Of a stretch of DNA of 64,000 nucleotides, positions 16,585 to 25,371 are shown piece after piece. The position numbers and the translations under genes are program-made. Source of the stretch: Niabella sp. (GTDB lineage Bacteria > Bacteroidota > Bacteroidia > Chitinophagales > Chitinophagaceae); assembly GCA_017744715.1 (NCBI GenBank), contig JAGIAT010000004.1, forward strand, positions 310,001 to 374,000, written 5' to 3'. Each line of letters opens with the position of its first letter. Position 1 is the first letter of the stretch. The notes below the pieces were generated by a model that had not been told where the DNA came from, did not search any database, and saw nothing but the letters and a program-made list of their open reading frames with translations.

Positions 16585-16618
16585 GACAAAAATGTTTTAA
16601 CATAAGGTTATTTATTCA

Positions 16619-19384
16619 TTATTCACCAGTAAAATTAAACCATAAAACCATTTTCAGCGCCCTACCGGGATCTTTTTCGTAATCATAAAAAACATTCTTC
16701 TGTCCCATCGGACCGGTGGTTTCGCTGGTCTGCGTTTTATTGCCGATAGAAGGAATTGCCTGCATAAAGGAAATATCTCCCTCCGGGAAAAGGGGTTCAT
16801 AATTATGCCAGGGATCTGTTTTTGACGCGGCGGAAAACAACCGCAAAAACAGATCTTCTGTTTCTGTTGCTACGGTGAATCGCTGATCTTTTCCGTCGAA
16901 ATATCCCCCGTAAAAATTGGAATAATACCCTTTAAATTCCGGGTACATCCATTGTTCACCGGTCTCGGTATTGTTGTATCGCTTGTTCCACACACCGAAG
17001 GTGGTGCCTTTCATCCGGTTCTTCCATACCCTGTACGGACCATTGCCCATATAGGTCACTGAGCGCATCTGTGTTTCAGGATAATCAAAATTCACACCCA
17101 GCATATTGGTGTGCAACGCCAGCGGAAAATAATGCACCTCCATTTTGATCCATCCGCTGGGATAGATCGTCCACCGCAATGTATTGAAACTTTCTTTTTT
17201 ATCAAATGACGATTCAATAATAAGCTGCTTTCCTTCAAAGCGATGGGAGAAATTCCTAAAGTTGGTTACACCTTCCTGGATGCGGGGACCATTTGTAAGC
17301 GGTATCCGCCCTTTTGCATTTTCTACCGACACCAGCAGGCCCGTATTTTTATTGATGCCGAGCTGCACGTCACCTACGCGGATTTTATAAATGGAATCTA
17401 CGGTAACCAGTTGCACCGGGCCTTCTCCATCTTGCTTTACAAGTTCCATTGCCTTTTTATCCGGCAGACTGATCGGGAAGCTCCAGGTAAAGAGTTCCAT
17501 TTGATTTTTATCTTTGACCGTCACATACAATACATCGTAGGTTTTCCAGTCATCAGGCAACTGAAGCTCCAGCACACCTTTGCCACGAGGTACCACAGAG
17601 GGCGCCACAGCGGTTCCTTTTTTGTTGGCTATTGCATCCAGACCCAACCGCTTTAATTCCCAGCTAAAGTGGCATTGATCCAGGTTAGTGTACAGGTAGC
17701 GGTTCTCTATCGTTAACCTGCCGTTAAACTCAGGCGTCAGCTCCCTGTGTTCAACATACACCGGGCTCCAGATCTGCTTCACGGCGTAAAAGCTGCCCTC
17801 CTTTTCATGATGCGGTCCTACAATACCATCCGCGCCCCGGTGCTTATCCGTATCCAGGGAGTCGTTCAGATCTTTCCGTACCACCGCCTGGTCGGCAAAA
17901 TCCCACAGGAAGCCACCTGCATGCAACGGATCCCGCCACATTTTATCCCAGTAATCTTCCAGTCCGGCGCCATGACCGCCATCATATTGTCCGTGTAAAA
18001 ACTCGGTGGGCAGTACGATATCATGTCCGTTATCATAATTGCCGATCCCATAATTATACTGCCGGTAATGCTGGGTCTCGATCCCGTTAAACAACTGCCA
18101 GGGATGCACCACCGGTCGCTGCTGAAGATCCCATTCCGTAAACAACGAGTCCAGTTCAACATTATGTCCTCCCTCATTCCCGTTCGACCAAAGTACGACT
18201 GAAGGATGATTCACATCATGATCGATCATTTCTTTCAATAGCTTTGTCCCTGTGGGCGTATCATAGTGCCCATGCCAGCCCGCCAGTTCATCCATTACAA
18301 ACAACCCCATCGAATCACACACCTCCAGGAAATGATCATCCGGCGGGTAATGACTCATGCGCACGGCGTTCATGTTCATCTCTTTTATCAGCAACACATC
18401 TTCAATACCGTTCTGCCGGCTCAATGTACGTCCGGTTTCCGGACGAAAAGAATGCCGGTTGATCCCTTTGAACTTTACCTTTACCCCGTTCACATAGATA
18501 CCGTCCCGTTTGCGGAGCTCCACAGTACGGAAGCCAAATTTTTGAGATACACGGTGAACCGGCCGGTTATTTTTGTACAATGTAAAAACGGCCATGTATA
18601 ATTCCGGGGTTTCCGGCGTCCAGGCCTTAATATTATTTATTTGCCAATAGGCAAAGAAAGCGCCCCTTCGCAGATCCGAAGAGTTGGGTGCGCTATATCC
18701 TGCGATGCTGTCTCCTTTGCTATTATAGATTGTAAACACCATGCGCTCTTTTTTCGATGCATTGGTATTGATTACAGCAGTGAACAGTCCATCCGCCCCG
18801 GCATCGATGAATACCTGGCCGATATGCAGCTGTGGCAAGGCCTCCAACCATACCGGGCGGAAGATGCCACCAAAGATCCAGAAATCACCTTCACGTTCAG
18901 CCGCATTCACCGATTGATTAGCCGAATGCTTAGCCACTGTTACTTCCAGCAGGTTCTCTTTTCCGTATTCCAACAACCGGCTGATATCATACCGGAACGC
19001 ATAAAAAGCACCCTGGTGCACCGGACCAGCTGTCTTTCCGTTCACCTTTACTTCCGCATCCGTCATTACCCCTTCAAAAACAATGTTCACTGTTTTATTT
19101 TTCCAATCGGCCGGTACGGAGAAGCGGTGTTTATACAACCCTTTTTCTTTCCCTTTAACACTATCCTTTGCAAACCCGTAATTATATTTTCCAAAACCCT
19201 GTAACTCCCAGCAGGACGGCACTCCGATGGTGGTCCACTTATTTGCATTCATTCCCCCCGTGCAATAAAAATCCCATTGCACCATGTCGTCGCTTCCTCT
19301 TCCTGAAAGATACCGCACTTCTGTTTGCTGCGCATGGGCGCTCACAAACAGCAATAAGAAGCATATATAAATAAGTCTGCGCAT
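16619..19384 (-). CDS. GH2 beta-galactosidase/beta-glucuronidase-type glycosidase, exported
   Basis: A 921-residue LacZ-like enzyme with signal peptide (to about residue 18, VSAHAQ). Order: jelly-roll sugar-binding domain (VPSCWELQGFGKYNYG ... EGVMTDAEVKVNG, about 50-185), Ig-like domain, TIM barrel (about 300-600) and C-terminal beta domains including a Bgal_small_N-like region with MGNGPYRVWKNR and GEQWMYPEFKGYYSN. Acid/base Glu is in WSNGNEGGHN (about 400); the nucleophile Glu is probably in LPTEFLHGQYDGGHG, aligned with the CEYAHAMGN motif of LacZ. The sugar cleaved (galactose, glucuronate, arabinopyranose) cannot be told. First of a group ending with DUF3826; preceding gene is 108 bp away. 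Confidence 0.9.
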   Translation of the reverse strand: MRRLIYICFLLLFVSAHAQQTEVRYLSGRGSDDMVQWDFYCTGGMNANKWTTIGVPSCWELQGFGKYNYGFAKDSVKGKEKGLYKHRFSVPADWKNKTVNIVFEGVMTDAEVKVNGKTAGPVHQGAFYAFRYDISRLLEYGKENLLEVTVAKHSANQSVNAAEREGDFWIFGGIFRPVWLEALPQLHIGQVFIDAGADGLFTAVINTNASKKERMVFTIYNSKGDSIAGYSAPNSSDLRRGAFFAYWQINNIKAWTPETPELYMAVFTLYKNNRPVHRVSQKFGFRTVELRKRDGIYVNGVKVKFKGINRHSFRPETGRTLSRQNGIEDVLLIKEMNMNAVRMSHYPPDDHFLEVCDSMGLFVMDELAGWHGHYDTPTGTKLLKEMIDHDVNHPSVVLWSNGNEGGHNVELDSLFTEWDLQQRPVVHPWQLFNGIETQHYRQYNYGIGNYDNGHDIVLPTEFLHGQYDGGHGAGLEDYWDKMWRDPLHAGGFLWDFADQAVVRKDLNDSLDTDKHRGADGIVGPHHEKEGSFYAVKQIWSPVYVEHRELTPEFNGRLTIENRYLYTNLDQCHFSWELKRLGLDAIANKKGTAVAPSVVPRGKGVLELQLPDDWKTYDVLYVTVKDKNQMELFTWSFPISLPDKKAMELVKQDGEGPVQLVTVDSIYKIRVGDVQLGINKNTGLLVSVENAKGRIPLTNGPRIQEGVTNFRNFSHRFEGKQLIIESSFDKKESFNTLRWTIYPSGWIKMEVHYFPLALHTNMLGVNFDYPETQMRSVTYMGNGPYRVWKNRMKGTTFGVWNKRYNNTETGEQWMYPEFKGYYSNFYGGYFDGKDQRFTVATETEDLFLRLFSAASKTDPWHNYEPLFPEGDISFMQAIPSIGNKTQTSETTGPMGQKNVFYDYEKDPGRALKMVLWFNFTGE

Positions 19385-19492
19385 TTTTTTATGTTGTCAT
19401 CGGCAGTGCAGCTATCGGCGTTGGCGTTCTTCCAAACTTATCGTTCCGAAGAAACAATCTATCGCTTAAAGCAATAGTATAATGCCGCGAAA

Positions 19493-20923
19493 CTATAAGT
19501 TTCGCGGAGCGGTACGGAACGGCAATGCCGGCAATCCCTCTTTATTATACAATGAAGGTTTCGCATCCTCTCGCCAGGCATAACGCACCGCGCGGGGCAC
19601 GGTCACTCCTGCCGCACGCACCAGAACCTTGCTCTCTTTAATAATGGCATCTGCTTTTACATAATCGCCGTTTTCGTTTTCCACTTCAAATCCTTCCAGC
19701 GGCTTCCCATCCCGGCTTGTCAATCCTTTTCCTTTATAATCAAAATCAATTACAAATGTATTCCCTTTTTTTACGGCACCTTTAAACACCGGTCCCGTGG
19801 AAGGTGCGCTGCTGACCTTATAAGTCGCACTAAGCGCCGTACCCGCCAGGCGTTTTCCCAGATCCCATTTATTCACGGGGTGCAGATCAGCCGGATCATC
19901 GTTCAGATCCAGGGTACTGATCATGGCCGTATGCGGGATCTTTAAAACCGCGGCCTGCGCCTCCCAGAATTCCGGTTCACTATATACTGTGTAAGGACGG
20001 TCGGTTGCTTTTGAATAATAATAGGGCGCGATCTGCACATAATAAAACGGCAATCGCTCATTCTTCCACTGCTTGCGCCAATAGTTGATCAGCGCCTCCA
20101 TTTTATAACTGTATTGCTGTCGTTCATTTAAAAAACAGTTAGACTCTCCCTGGTACCATAAGAACCCTTTTAGCGCAAAGGGTATCAATGGCTCAATCAT
20201 CGTAGTATAAAACTTACCGGGGTCGCCATCTATTTTGTGCGTGCTGTCTTTTTGTTCCCGGAAAAATTTTAATGTGGTAAACGCTTCCCGTGGCACCCAG
20301 GGTTCAATCCGGCTACCTGGTATGGCCGCGGAGATCACACCTACCGGCACTTTCAGCCGGGCCTGTAATTCTTTTGCAAAGAAATACCCAACAGCTGAAA
20401 AACTGCGCAAGGCCGTTCCTTCCGCCACATTCCACCCGGCGTGCGTGGAATCAGGCATCATTTTTTTGCGCTCGGCTAAAAAAATACGGATACTGGTATT
20501 ATGCGCCGTCTCCAATTCGTCAACCGGCCAATGCGCCCCCGGTGGCGGCTGCAGCTTACTGATCTTGCGCATGGCAAATTCCATATTTGATTGTCCTGAG
20601 CAAAGCCACACTTCCCCTACCAGGATATTTTGTACTCTTATTGTTTCGTTATCCGACCGGATCTCCAGCACCGCCGGATCAAAAGATGCTTTTTCGGACT
20701 TCAGCACCACCTTCCAGTTGCCGGATGCATCGGCCTTTGTTTCCTGCTGCTGTTGCTTAAACCGGACCGTTATTACCGCTCCTGCATTGGCCTGCCCCCA
20801 GATGGGCAACGGCTGTCCCAGCTGCAATACCATATTATGACCGATGATCTTTGCAACGGTTAGTTGTGCATTCAGCTTCACCTGAAGCGCTATGACCAGT
20901 ACTATAGTCAGTCCCCATCTCAT
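19493..20923 (-). CDS. SGNH sialate O-acetylesterase-type carbohydrate esterase, exported
   Basis: A 476-residue secreted esterase (signal peptide to about residue 19, KLNAQ). The SGNH/SASA signatures are clear: the nucleophile Ser in LCSGQSNMEFAM (about 110), an oxyanion block in AAIPGSRIEPW, WYQGESNCF (about 255) and a probable catalytic Asp-x-x-His in DLHPVNKWDLGKRLA (about 365). Despite the family name, relatives in plant-glycan loci de-acetylate xylan or pectin side chains. The ATG overlaps by one base (TAATG) the stop of the preceding glycosidase, so both are translationally coupled. Confidence 0.9.
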   Translation of the reverse strand: MRWGLTIVLVIALQVKLNAQLTVAKIIGHNMVLQLGQPLPIWGQANAGAVITVRFKQQQQETKADASGNWKVVLKSEKASFDPAVLEIRSDNETIRVQNILVGEVWLCSGQSNMEFAMRKISKLQPPPGAHWPVDELETAHNTSIRIFLAERKKMMPDSTHAGWNVAEGTALRSFSAVGYFFAKELQARLKVPVGVISAAIPGSRIEPWVPREAFTTLKFFREQKDSTHKIDGDPGKFYTTMIEPLIPFALKGFLWYQGESNCFLNERQQYSYKMEALINYWRKQWKNERLPFYYVQIAPYYYSKATDRPYTVYSEPEFWEAQAAVLKIPHTAMISTLDLNDDPADLHPVNKWDLGKRLAGTALSATYKVSSAPSTGPVFKGAVKKGNTFVIDFDYKGKGLTSRDGKPLEGFEVENENGDYVKADAIIKESKVLVRAAGVTVPRAVRYAWREDAKPSLYNKEGLPALPFRTAPRNL

Positions 20924-22443
20924 TATAACACTCCTATGATCTTTGTTAGTCTTTTAGAACGCTTTATAAGTTTACCATTGGCCCAAACCGACAAGCCTTT
21001 TCCTTTATAGTATTTTTTTCCCGTCTTGTCCCAGATGATCGTAATGATCTTCCCGTGGTACAACACATTATCCAGCGCAAACCAATCCCATTTGCCTTTG
21101 GGCAGCAGCGGGTCTACTTCGATCCGGTTATCCGCCCTGGGCACCAGGCCGGCGATACCGGAGATCATCAGGTCATTAAACGTGGAATGATTATAATACC
21201 GGCTCCGCTCTTCTCCCTTCAACCAGGCGCCGGTTTTTTCATCAAGGTATTCGCCAATATAAGGTTTCCCATCCCGGTGTTGCGAGCGTACATAGGTATC
21301 CATCAACCGGTAGTAATCCGTCCTGGAGACGACTGATTGTTGATAGTTACGCAGGAAATTGCCCATCGAGGTAAGGGTCTGGGCCGTAGCAAAGGGCCAT
21401 ACCGCGCCATCCCATTCGCAATTGCAGCAGCCATGGGTCCGGAAACCGGGGTGACTCCGGTCGGCCGTGGTAATTCCAAAAGGAGCATAAAAATGTTTTG
21501 CATCCATCAGCCGCTTCCAGGCTTTGTTGTATTGACTGCCCGGCATATTGAAGTACCAGGGAATAAATCCGATCTCCTCCATTACATTGGCCAGGGTATC
21601 ACCCTTTTCTTTCCGGACTTCAAAGAAATCCGCAGCCGGATTCCACAGTAAGGCTTCGGTTCGCTTTTTTATTGTATCTGCTTTTTTATTGAATAAGGCC
21701 GCATCCTCAGAGAATCCCTTCATGGTGGCTATTAGCTCCAGCGCCTTTGCATTGCCATACATATACCCATTAATGGATGGTCTTGGATTTTTTTCTCTTC
21801 TGCCTCCGCTGATGGTTTCCTCCATGGCATCCCGCACATCATATTGCCAGAAGAGCCCGCTTTTTGCCTTGCGCTCTTCTTCCCATCCTTTATAATCAGC
21901 TTCCAGGTCGGGATACAGATCCAGCAGAAAATCCCTGTCGCCATTTACCAGGTAGCGATGGTAAACCGCATCCGCATTCCAGCCACTGTAGAACCGCAGT
22001 TTTTTCATCGGCTTTCCCCCATTTCTCCTGTACCAGATATGCAGGTTATCATCCATGTATTTTTTATCATGCAGCCAGCGGGCTTCATAAATATGATGCC
22101 CCAGCCCGCTGCTGATCAGGTTATATTTATCCGCATAAGAACGCTGTACAAGAAATTCGGTGAATACATAGCCCTGATCTGTTTGTTTTATATGCTTGCG
22201 CAGGGTCCACCAGCGATAGTAATACAACTCTTCCCAGGTTTTATCCGGACATTCAAAAAACGGGATATTGGCCTTCATCCATTCCCAGGAAGCCGCATTG
22301 GGGATGGCCTGAACAATGTTCTCATCCTCCATTGTATTGAACCGGTCTACATAATGTTTAAATGCATCCGCCTGCAATACCTGGGCTTTTGATCCCGTAG
22401 CGATCAGCAAGAACAATATACTATACAGCAATCTTACCCGCAT
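20923..22443 (-). CDS. (alpha/alpha)6-barrel glycosidase (MGH1/trehalase-like), exported
   Basis: I start at ATG 22443, which opens a good signal peptide (RVRLLYSILFLLIATGSKAQ) one base after the preceding stop; 65 further in-frame upstream codons overlap the previous gene and look non-coding. The 506-residue protein has features of the MGH1-like/GH63-GH37 superfamily of six-hairpin glycosidases: YYYRWWTLRKHI near 70, FYSGWNADAVYHRYLVNGD near 150, an acidic WQYDVRDAMEETISG, NGYMYGNAKALELIATMKG and the late NCEWDGAVWPFATAQTL. The acidic residues there are candidate catalysts. The exact GH family and the sugar are not recognised. Confidence 0.75.
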   Translation of the reverse strand: MRVRLLYSILFLLIATGSKAQVLQADAFKHYVDRFNTMEDENIVQAIPNAASWEWMKANIPFFECPDKTWEELYYYRWWTLRKHIKQTDQGYVFTEFLVQRSYADKYNLISSGLGHHIYEARWLHDKKYMDDNLHIWYRRNGGKPMKKLRFYSGWNADAVYHRYLVNGDRDFLLDLYPDLEADYKGWEEERKAKSGLFWQYDVRDAMEETISGGRREKNPRPSINGYMYGNAKALELIATMKGFSEDAALFNKKADTIKKRTEALLWNPAADFFEVRKEKGDTLANVMEEIGFIPWYFNMPGSQYNKAWKRLMDAKHFYAPFGITTADRSHPGFRTHGCCNCEWDGAVWPFATAQTLTSMGNFLRNYQQSVVSRTDYYRLMDTYVRSQHRDGKPYIGEYLDEKTGAWLKGEERSRYYNHSTFNDLMISGIAGLVPRADNRIEVDPLLPKGKWDWFALDNVLYHGKIITIIWDKTGKKYYKGKGLSVWANGKLIKRSKRLTKIIGVL

Positions 22444-22444
22444 G

Positions 22445-24283
22445 TTACAACTTTGTCGATTTAAAATAATGGACATCAAATACCGCTTCTTTATCTTTTT
22501 CACCAGCACCCGGCAGATCATATAGCTGATCCGTAGGCGTATCGGCATCGGGAAAACGCCGCACGCTGCCCGTACGGAAACTGATGTGATGCAGCCGGTG
22601 TATGGGCGCAAATAAAATATTGTTGGAAGGTTTGCCACCGTTAATGGCCACTGTATAAAAACGGGTGTGGGTATTTACTTCGATTACAAACTCATATTTT
22701 TTACCGGCTTCGTACTTCATCAGTCCTTTATCGCGGTAACCCGCCTTTGTGATCAGCGAACCGGTGGAGTCAAAGCTGATGCGGATGGCCGGCGTATTCC
22801 GCGCATCCTGGAATTCGATTTCCAGGCGCCCATGATCCGATTGCCGGGGCGTTACAGCAAACGCGATCCGCATATGTTCCGACTCCGGCACTACCCGCTC
22901 CGCCTTTACATAATCGAAAGGATCTTCATCATGCAATCTCAATACGTTTTCGCCCTCCTGTTGTTCAATACCTGCCTTTGCCCACAGCGGACTGTAAAGA
23001 TTCCATCCGGCGAGCGCTGTTCCCGCATCCATCTGTGAAAACACTTCGCTTACATCGCCATTTACATAGCCGGTGATCTTTTGAGGAATCGCCGCTACCC
23101 AGATGTCTTCCTTGTTCATACTGTATCCTACCCAGGTCCTGCCATCCGGCGGGGCTCCATTCCCTTCCTGGATGCCGCGTACATACTGGGGTCCATAGGA
23201 TTTATAATTACCTCCATAACGCATGGATGTAATTTCACCATTCACCAGTAACAGATCCTTATAATTCAGCCCATCATCGCTTGTAGAAACTGCCAGCGGC
23301 CAGCGGAATTCAGAAGGATTATAAACCGTGATATACTTACCGTTCCCCGTCTTTTGCCCCCAGATCTTGGCATTGGCATTTACAAACCCCGGAGCACGCG
23401 TGGGATTGTACTGCCAGGTGCGGCCGCCATCGCTGCTGATGCTGGTGAGCGCATACTTCCATAACCCCACTACCCGTTGATCCGGCAAATGGTAATAACT
23501 AAAGGCCTTGAATTCTTTTTTCAGCGGGATCAGCGGATCGTTGCGGTCGGCTTCTTCCACCCATTGCTGCATTTGCAGGGGCTGCGCCAGCAGCTCATCA
23601 CAGGCAGCAACAAAGGCTTTGTCTTTTGATCTTTTATAAAAATGATACCGGGTGTTCTTTTCGCTAAAATCATGATTGTAACGGATAAAATACACCGGAC
23701 CAAAACTGCCGTCCGGCTTTATTTCCCGCACCACACGGCCAATACCGTTCCCATCATTGGGATCATCTTTCGGATGCAGGGCAATACCATAATAACCCAG
23801 CGCCAGTAGCTTATTGTTTTTTGCCACATAAAAACCCATGCGCTGATGCATTACCGCATCGGCATTTTTTGCAACCACCGAATCATCTTTCTTTCTAAAT
23901 CCATCGGGTATCCTATATACCGGGAACAAGGTTACCGGCTTGCTCCAGGTATAGCCATCTTTGGAGGTGAGCAGGTAGGTAGCGCCCGGTGCAATATGTT
24001 CCCCTACAGGGTCGCTTAAAAAATGAAGATAAAAGGTATGGTTCCAGTAACAGATCATGGGCTGGTGATTGTAGGTCCAGTTCATGCCGCCGGCCCATTC
24101 CGGGTGCTCGCGGTTAGCGCGGAACACCTGTATATTATGCACGCCCACTGCCGGCGTCAGCTGCCCGTGATGATAATCTACATTGGATAAGGTTTCACCG
24201 GTGTAACGGACGGTGTCCTGCTGCGCGTGCAGGATGAGCCCGGTTAAAATTAAAAATGCCGTTATATAATATTTCAATTTCAT
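22445..24283 (-). CDS. Exported BNR-type beta-propeller protein with C-terminal beta-sandwich
   Basis: A 612-residue secreted protein (signal peptide to about residue 20, GLILHAQ). Residues about 60-420 look like a sialidase/GH43-type propeller: TSKDGYTWSKP, SSDGGRTWQY and STSDDGLNYKD are Asp-box-like, with conserved NADAVMHQRMGFYVAKNNKLLALGYYG. Residues about 440-600 form a beta-sandwich resembling concanavalin-like domains. Acts in the periplasm or at the surface; I expect a glycosidase but cannot name family or substrate. It starts 27 bases after the GH43-like gene and is followed at one base by the (alpha/alpha)6 glycosidase, so these are one operon. Confidence 0.7.
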   Translation of the reverse strand: MKLKYYITAFLILTGLILHAQQDTVRYTGETLSNVDYHHGQLTPAVGVHNIQVFRANREHPEWAGGMNWTYNHQPMICYWNHTFYLHFLSDPVGEHIAPGATYLLTSKDGYTWSKPVTLFPVYRIPDGFRKKDDSVVAKNADAVMHQRMGFYVAKNNKLLALGYYGIALHPKDDPNDGNGIGRVVREIKPDGSFGPVYFIRYNHDFSEKNTRYHFYKRSKDKAFVAACDELLAQPLQMQQWVEEADRNDPLIPLKKEFKAFSYYHLPDQRVVGLWKYALTSISSDGGRTWQYNPTRAPGFVNANAKIWGQKTGNGKYITVYNPSEFRWPLAVSTSDDGLNYKDLLLVNGEITSMRYGGNYKSYGPQYVRGIQEGNGAPPDGRTWVGYSMNKEDIWVAAIPQKITGYVNGDVSEVFSQMDAGTALAGWNLYSPLWAKAGIEQQEGENVLRLHDEDPFDYVKAERVVPESEHMRIAFAVTPRQSDHGRLEIEFQDARNTPAIRISFDSTGSLITKAGYRDKGLMKYEAGKKYEFVIEVNTHTRFYTVAINGGKPSNNILFAPIHRLHHISFRTGSVRRFPDADTPTDQLYDLPGAGEKDKEAVFDVHYFKSTKL

Positions 24284-24310
24284 ATCGTTTCCCGGGATTA
24301 AAATCCGGGG

Positions 24311-25228
24311 CTATTTTTTTTTAAACCGTTTAACCAATTCCCGCACAATCTTTTTCTTTACCGGCACGATCGTACCATGTTTATGTCCCTCCGGTACCGT
24401 AATCTGACCGGTAACATCCTCAAAATGATGAAAGTCTTTTGTAGCCTTTACCTCGTAGATCTTTTTGCGATAGGAATCATAATAGACCAGCCACCGGTCC
24501 TTTACCTTCACTACCGAGGGGCCTTCCGCAAAGTTATCGGAGAATGGTTTTGACAGGCTTTTCCAGGGTCCTTCGGCAGTATTTGAAAAAGCCACTTTCA
24601 GGTTGCGTTCCGGCCGTGTATTATCTTTTAACACCAATACATAATCATTCTTTTGTTTCTTTACGATCACCGCATCGATCACGCTAAAGCCTGGATCCAG
24701 GAATAATTTTGCGGGTGTAAATGTCTTAAAATCTTTTGTGGTGGTCATATACATCCGGTGATTGTTACTGTCTTCTTCTGCGCCCCGTTCAAAACGACCG
24801 GGAATGGTGCTGGCCCAGATAATTTTGTAATCTTTTGCTGCATCGTCGTAGAACAGTTCCGGGGCCCATACGTTTACGGTTGTCGGCTCCTGCTCCATTA
24901 CCGGGATCATGCTTTGTTCACTCCAGTGAATGAAATCTTTCGAAGAAGCATAGCCAAATCCTTTATCGCCCCGCCAGCTGCTGGTCCATACCAAATGAAA
25001 GACGCCATCCGGCCCCTGCACCATTGAGGGATCGCGCATTACTTTTTGCTGTCCTACGGCAGGCTTCAGAAAGACCGTATCAAAATCCTGCCAGTGATAA
25101 CCGTCATAACTGTACAGCATACGCAATCCCACATCGGCCGGTTCATGAAAGGATGTGAAAAGGTAGGCCTGGTTGGAACAAGAGCTGAATACAATGATTG
25201 TAATAAGTATGAGTAAAAATCTTTTCAA
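24311..25228 (-). CDS. GH43-like five-bladed propeller glycosidase, lipoprotein
   Basis: A 305-residue lipoprotein: the lipobox FSSCS puts the modified Cys at residue 17. The five-bladed GH43/62/32/68-type fold is suggested by SYDGYHWQDFDTVFL, the metal/base region MRDPSMVQGPDGVFHLVWTSSW (Asp near 67), APELFYDD, FSVIDAVIVKK (Asp near 184) and EGPSVVK (Glu near 231), which give the expected Asp-Asp-Glu triad. Relatives release arabinose, xylose or galactose. Membrane-anchored, so it probably works on oligosaccharides at the envelope. The preceding 143-bp gap holds a dispersed repeat and may contain a separate promoter. Confidence 0.8.
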   Translation of the reverse strand: MKRFLLILITIIVFSSCSNQAYLFTSFHEPADVGLRMLYSYDGYHWQDFDTVFLKPAVGQQKVMRDPSMVQGPDGVFHLVWTSSWRGDKGFGYASSKDFIHWSEQSMIPVMEQEPTTVNVWAPELFYDDAAKDYKIIWASTIPGRFERGAEEDSNNHRMYMTTTKDFKTFTPAKLFLDPGFSVIDAVIVKKQKNDYVLVLKDNTRPERNLKVAFSNTAEGPWKSLSKPFSDNFAEGPSVVKVKDRWLVYYDSYRKKIYEVKATKDFHHFEDVTGQITVPEGHKHGTIVPVKKKIVRELVKRFKKK

Positions 25229-25257
25229 GTTTATACTTTTTATTATTCGAAGTCTCC

Positions 25258-25308
25258 GATAATTGAGAGACCCTTCGGCTCCACTACGTTGCGCTCAGGG
25301 TGACGGTA
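25258..25308. repeat. Dispersed intergenic element (second copy)
   Basis: The core GAGACCCTTCGGCTCCACTACGTTGCGCTCAGGGTGACGG, with CCCTTCGGC and GCGCTCAGGG able to pair imperfectly, resembles the elements at 5931-6001 and 45303-45413. It lies in the gap between the GH140 and GH43-like genes. Confidence 0.65.
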
Positions 25309-25371
25309 AAAGGTTTGTCCTTGTTTCATTAAACCTGCAACAAAACTGAACATCCCCATTCACGTCTACTT

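Noticed and set aside
10791-24283. A sialic acid catabolic locus
   Set aside because: The sialidase-like and sialate esterase-like names come from folds; NanT, NanE and NanK are missing and the neighbours are rhamnosidases and an apiosidase.
24284-24310. CCCGGGATT/AATCCGGGG inverted repeat as a terminator
   Set aside because: On the minus strand no T-run follows; the eight-base A/T run lies on the wrong side, so at most it is a processing hairpin.
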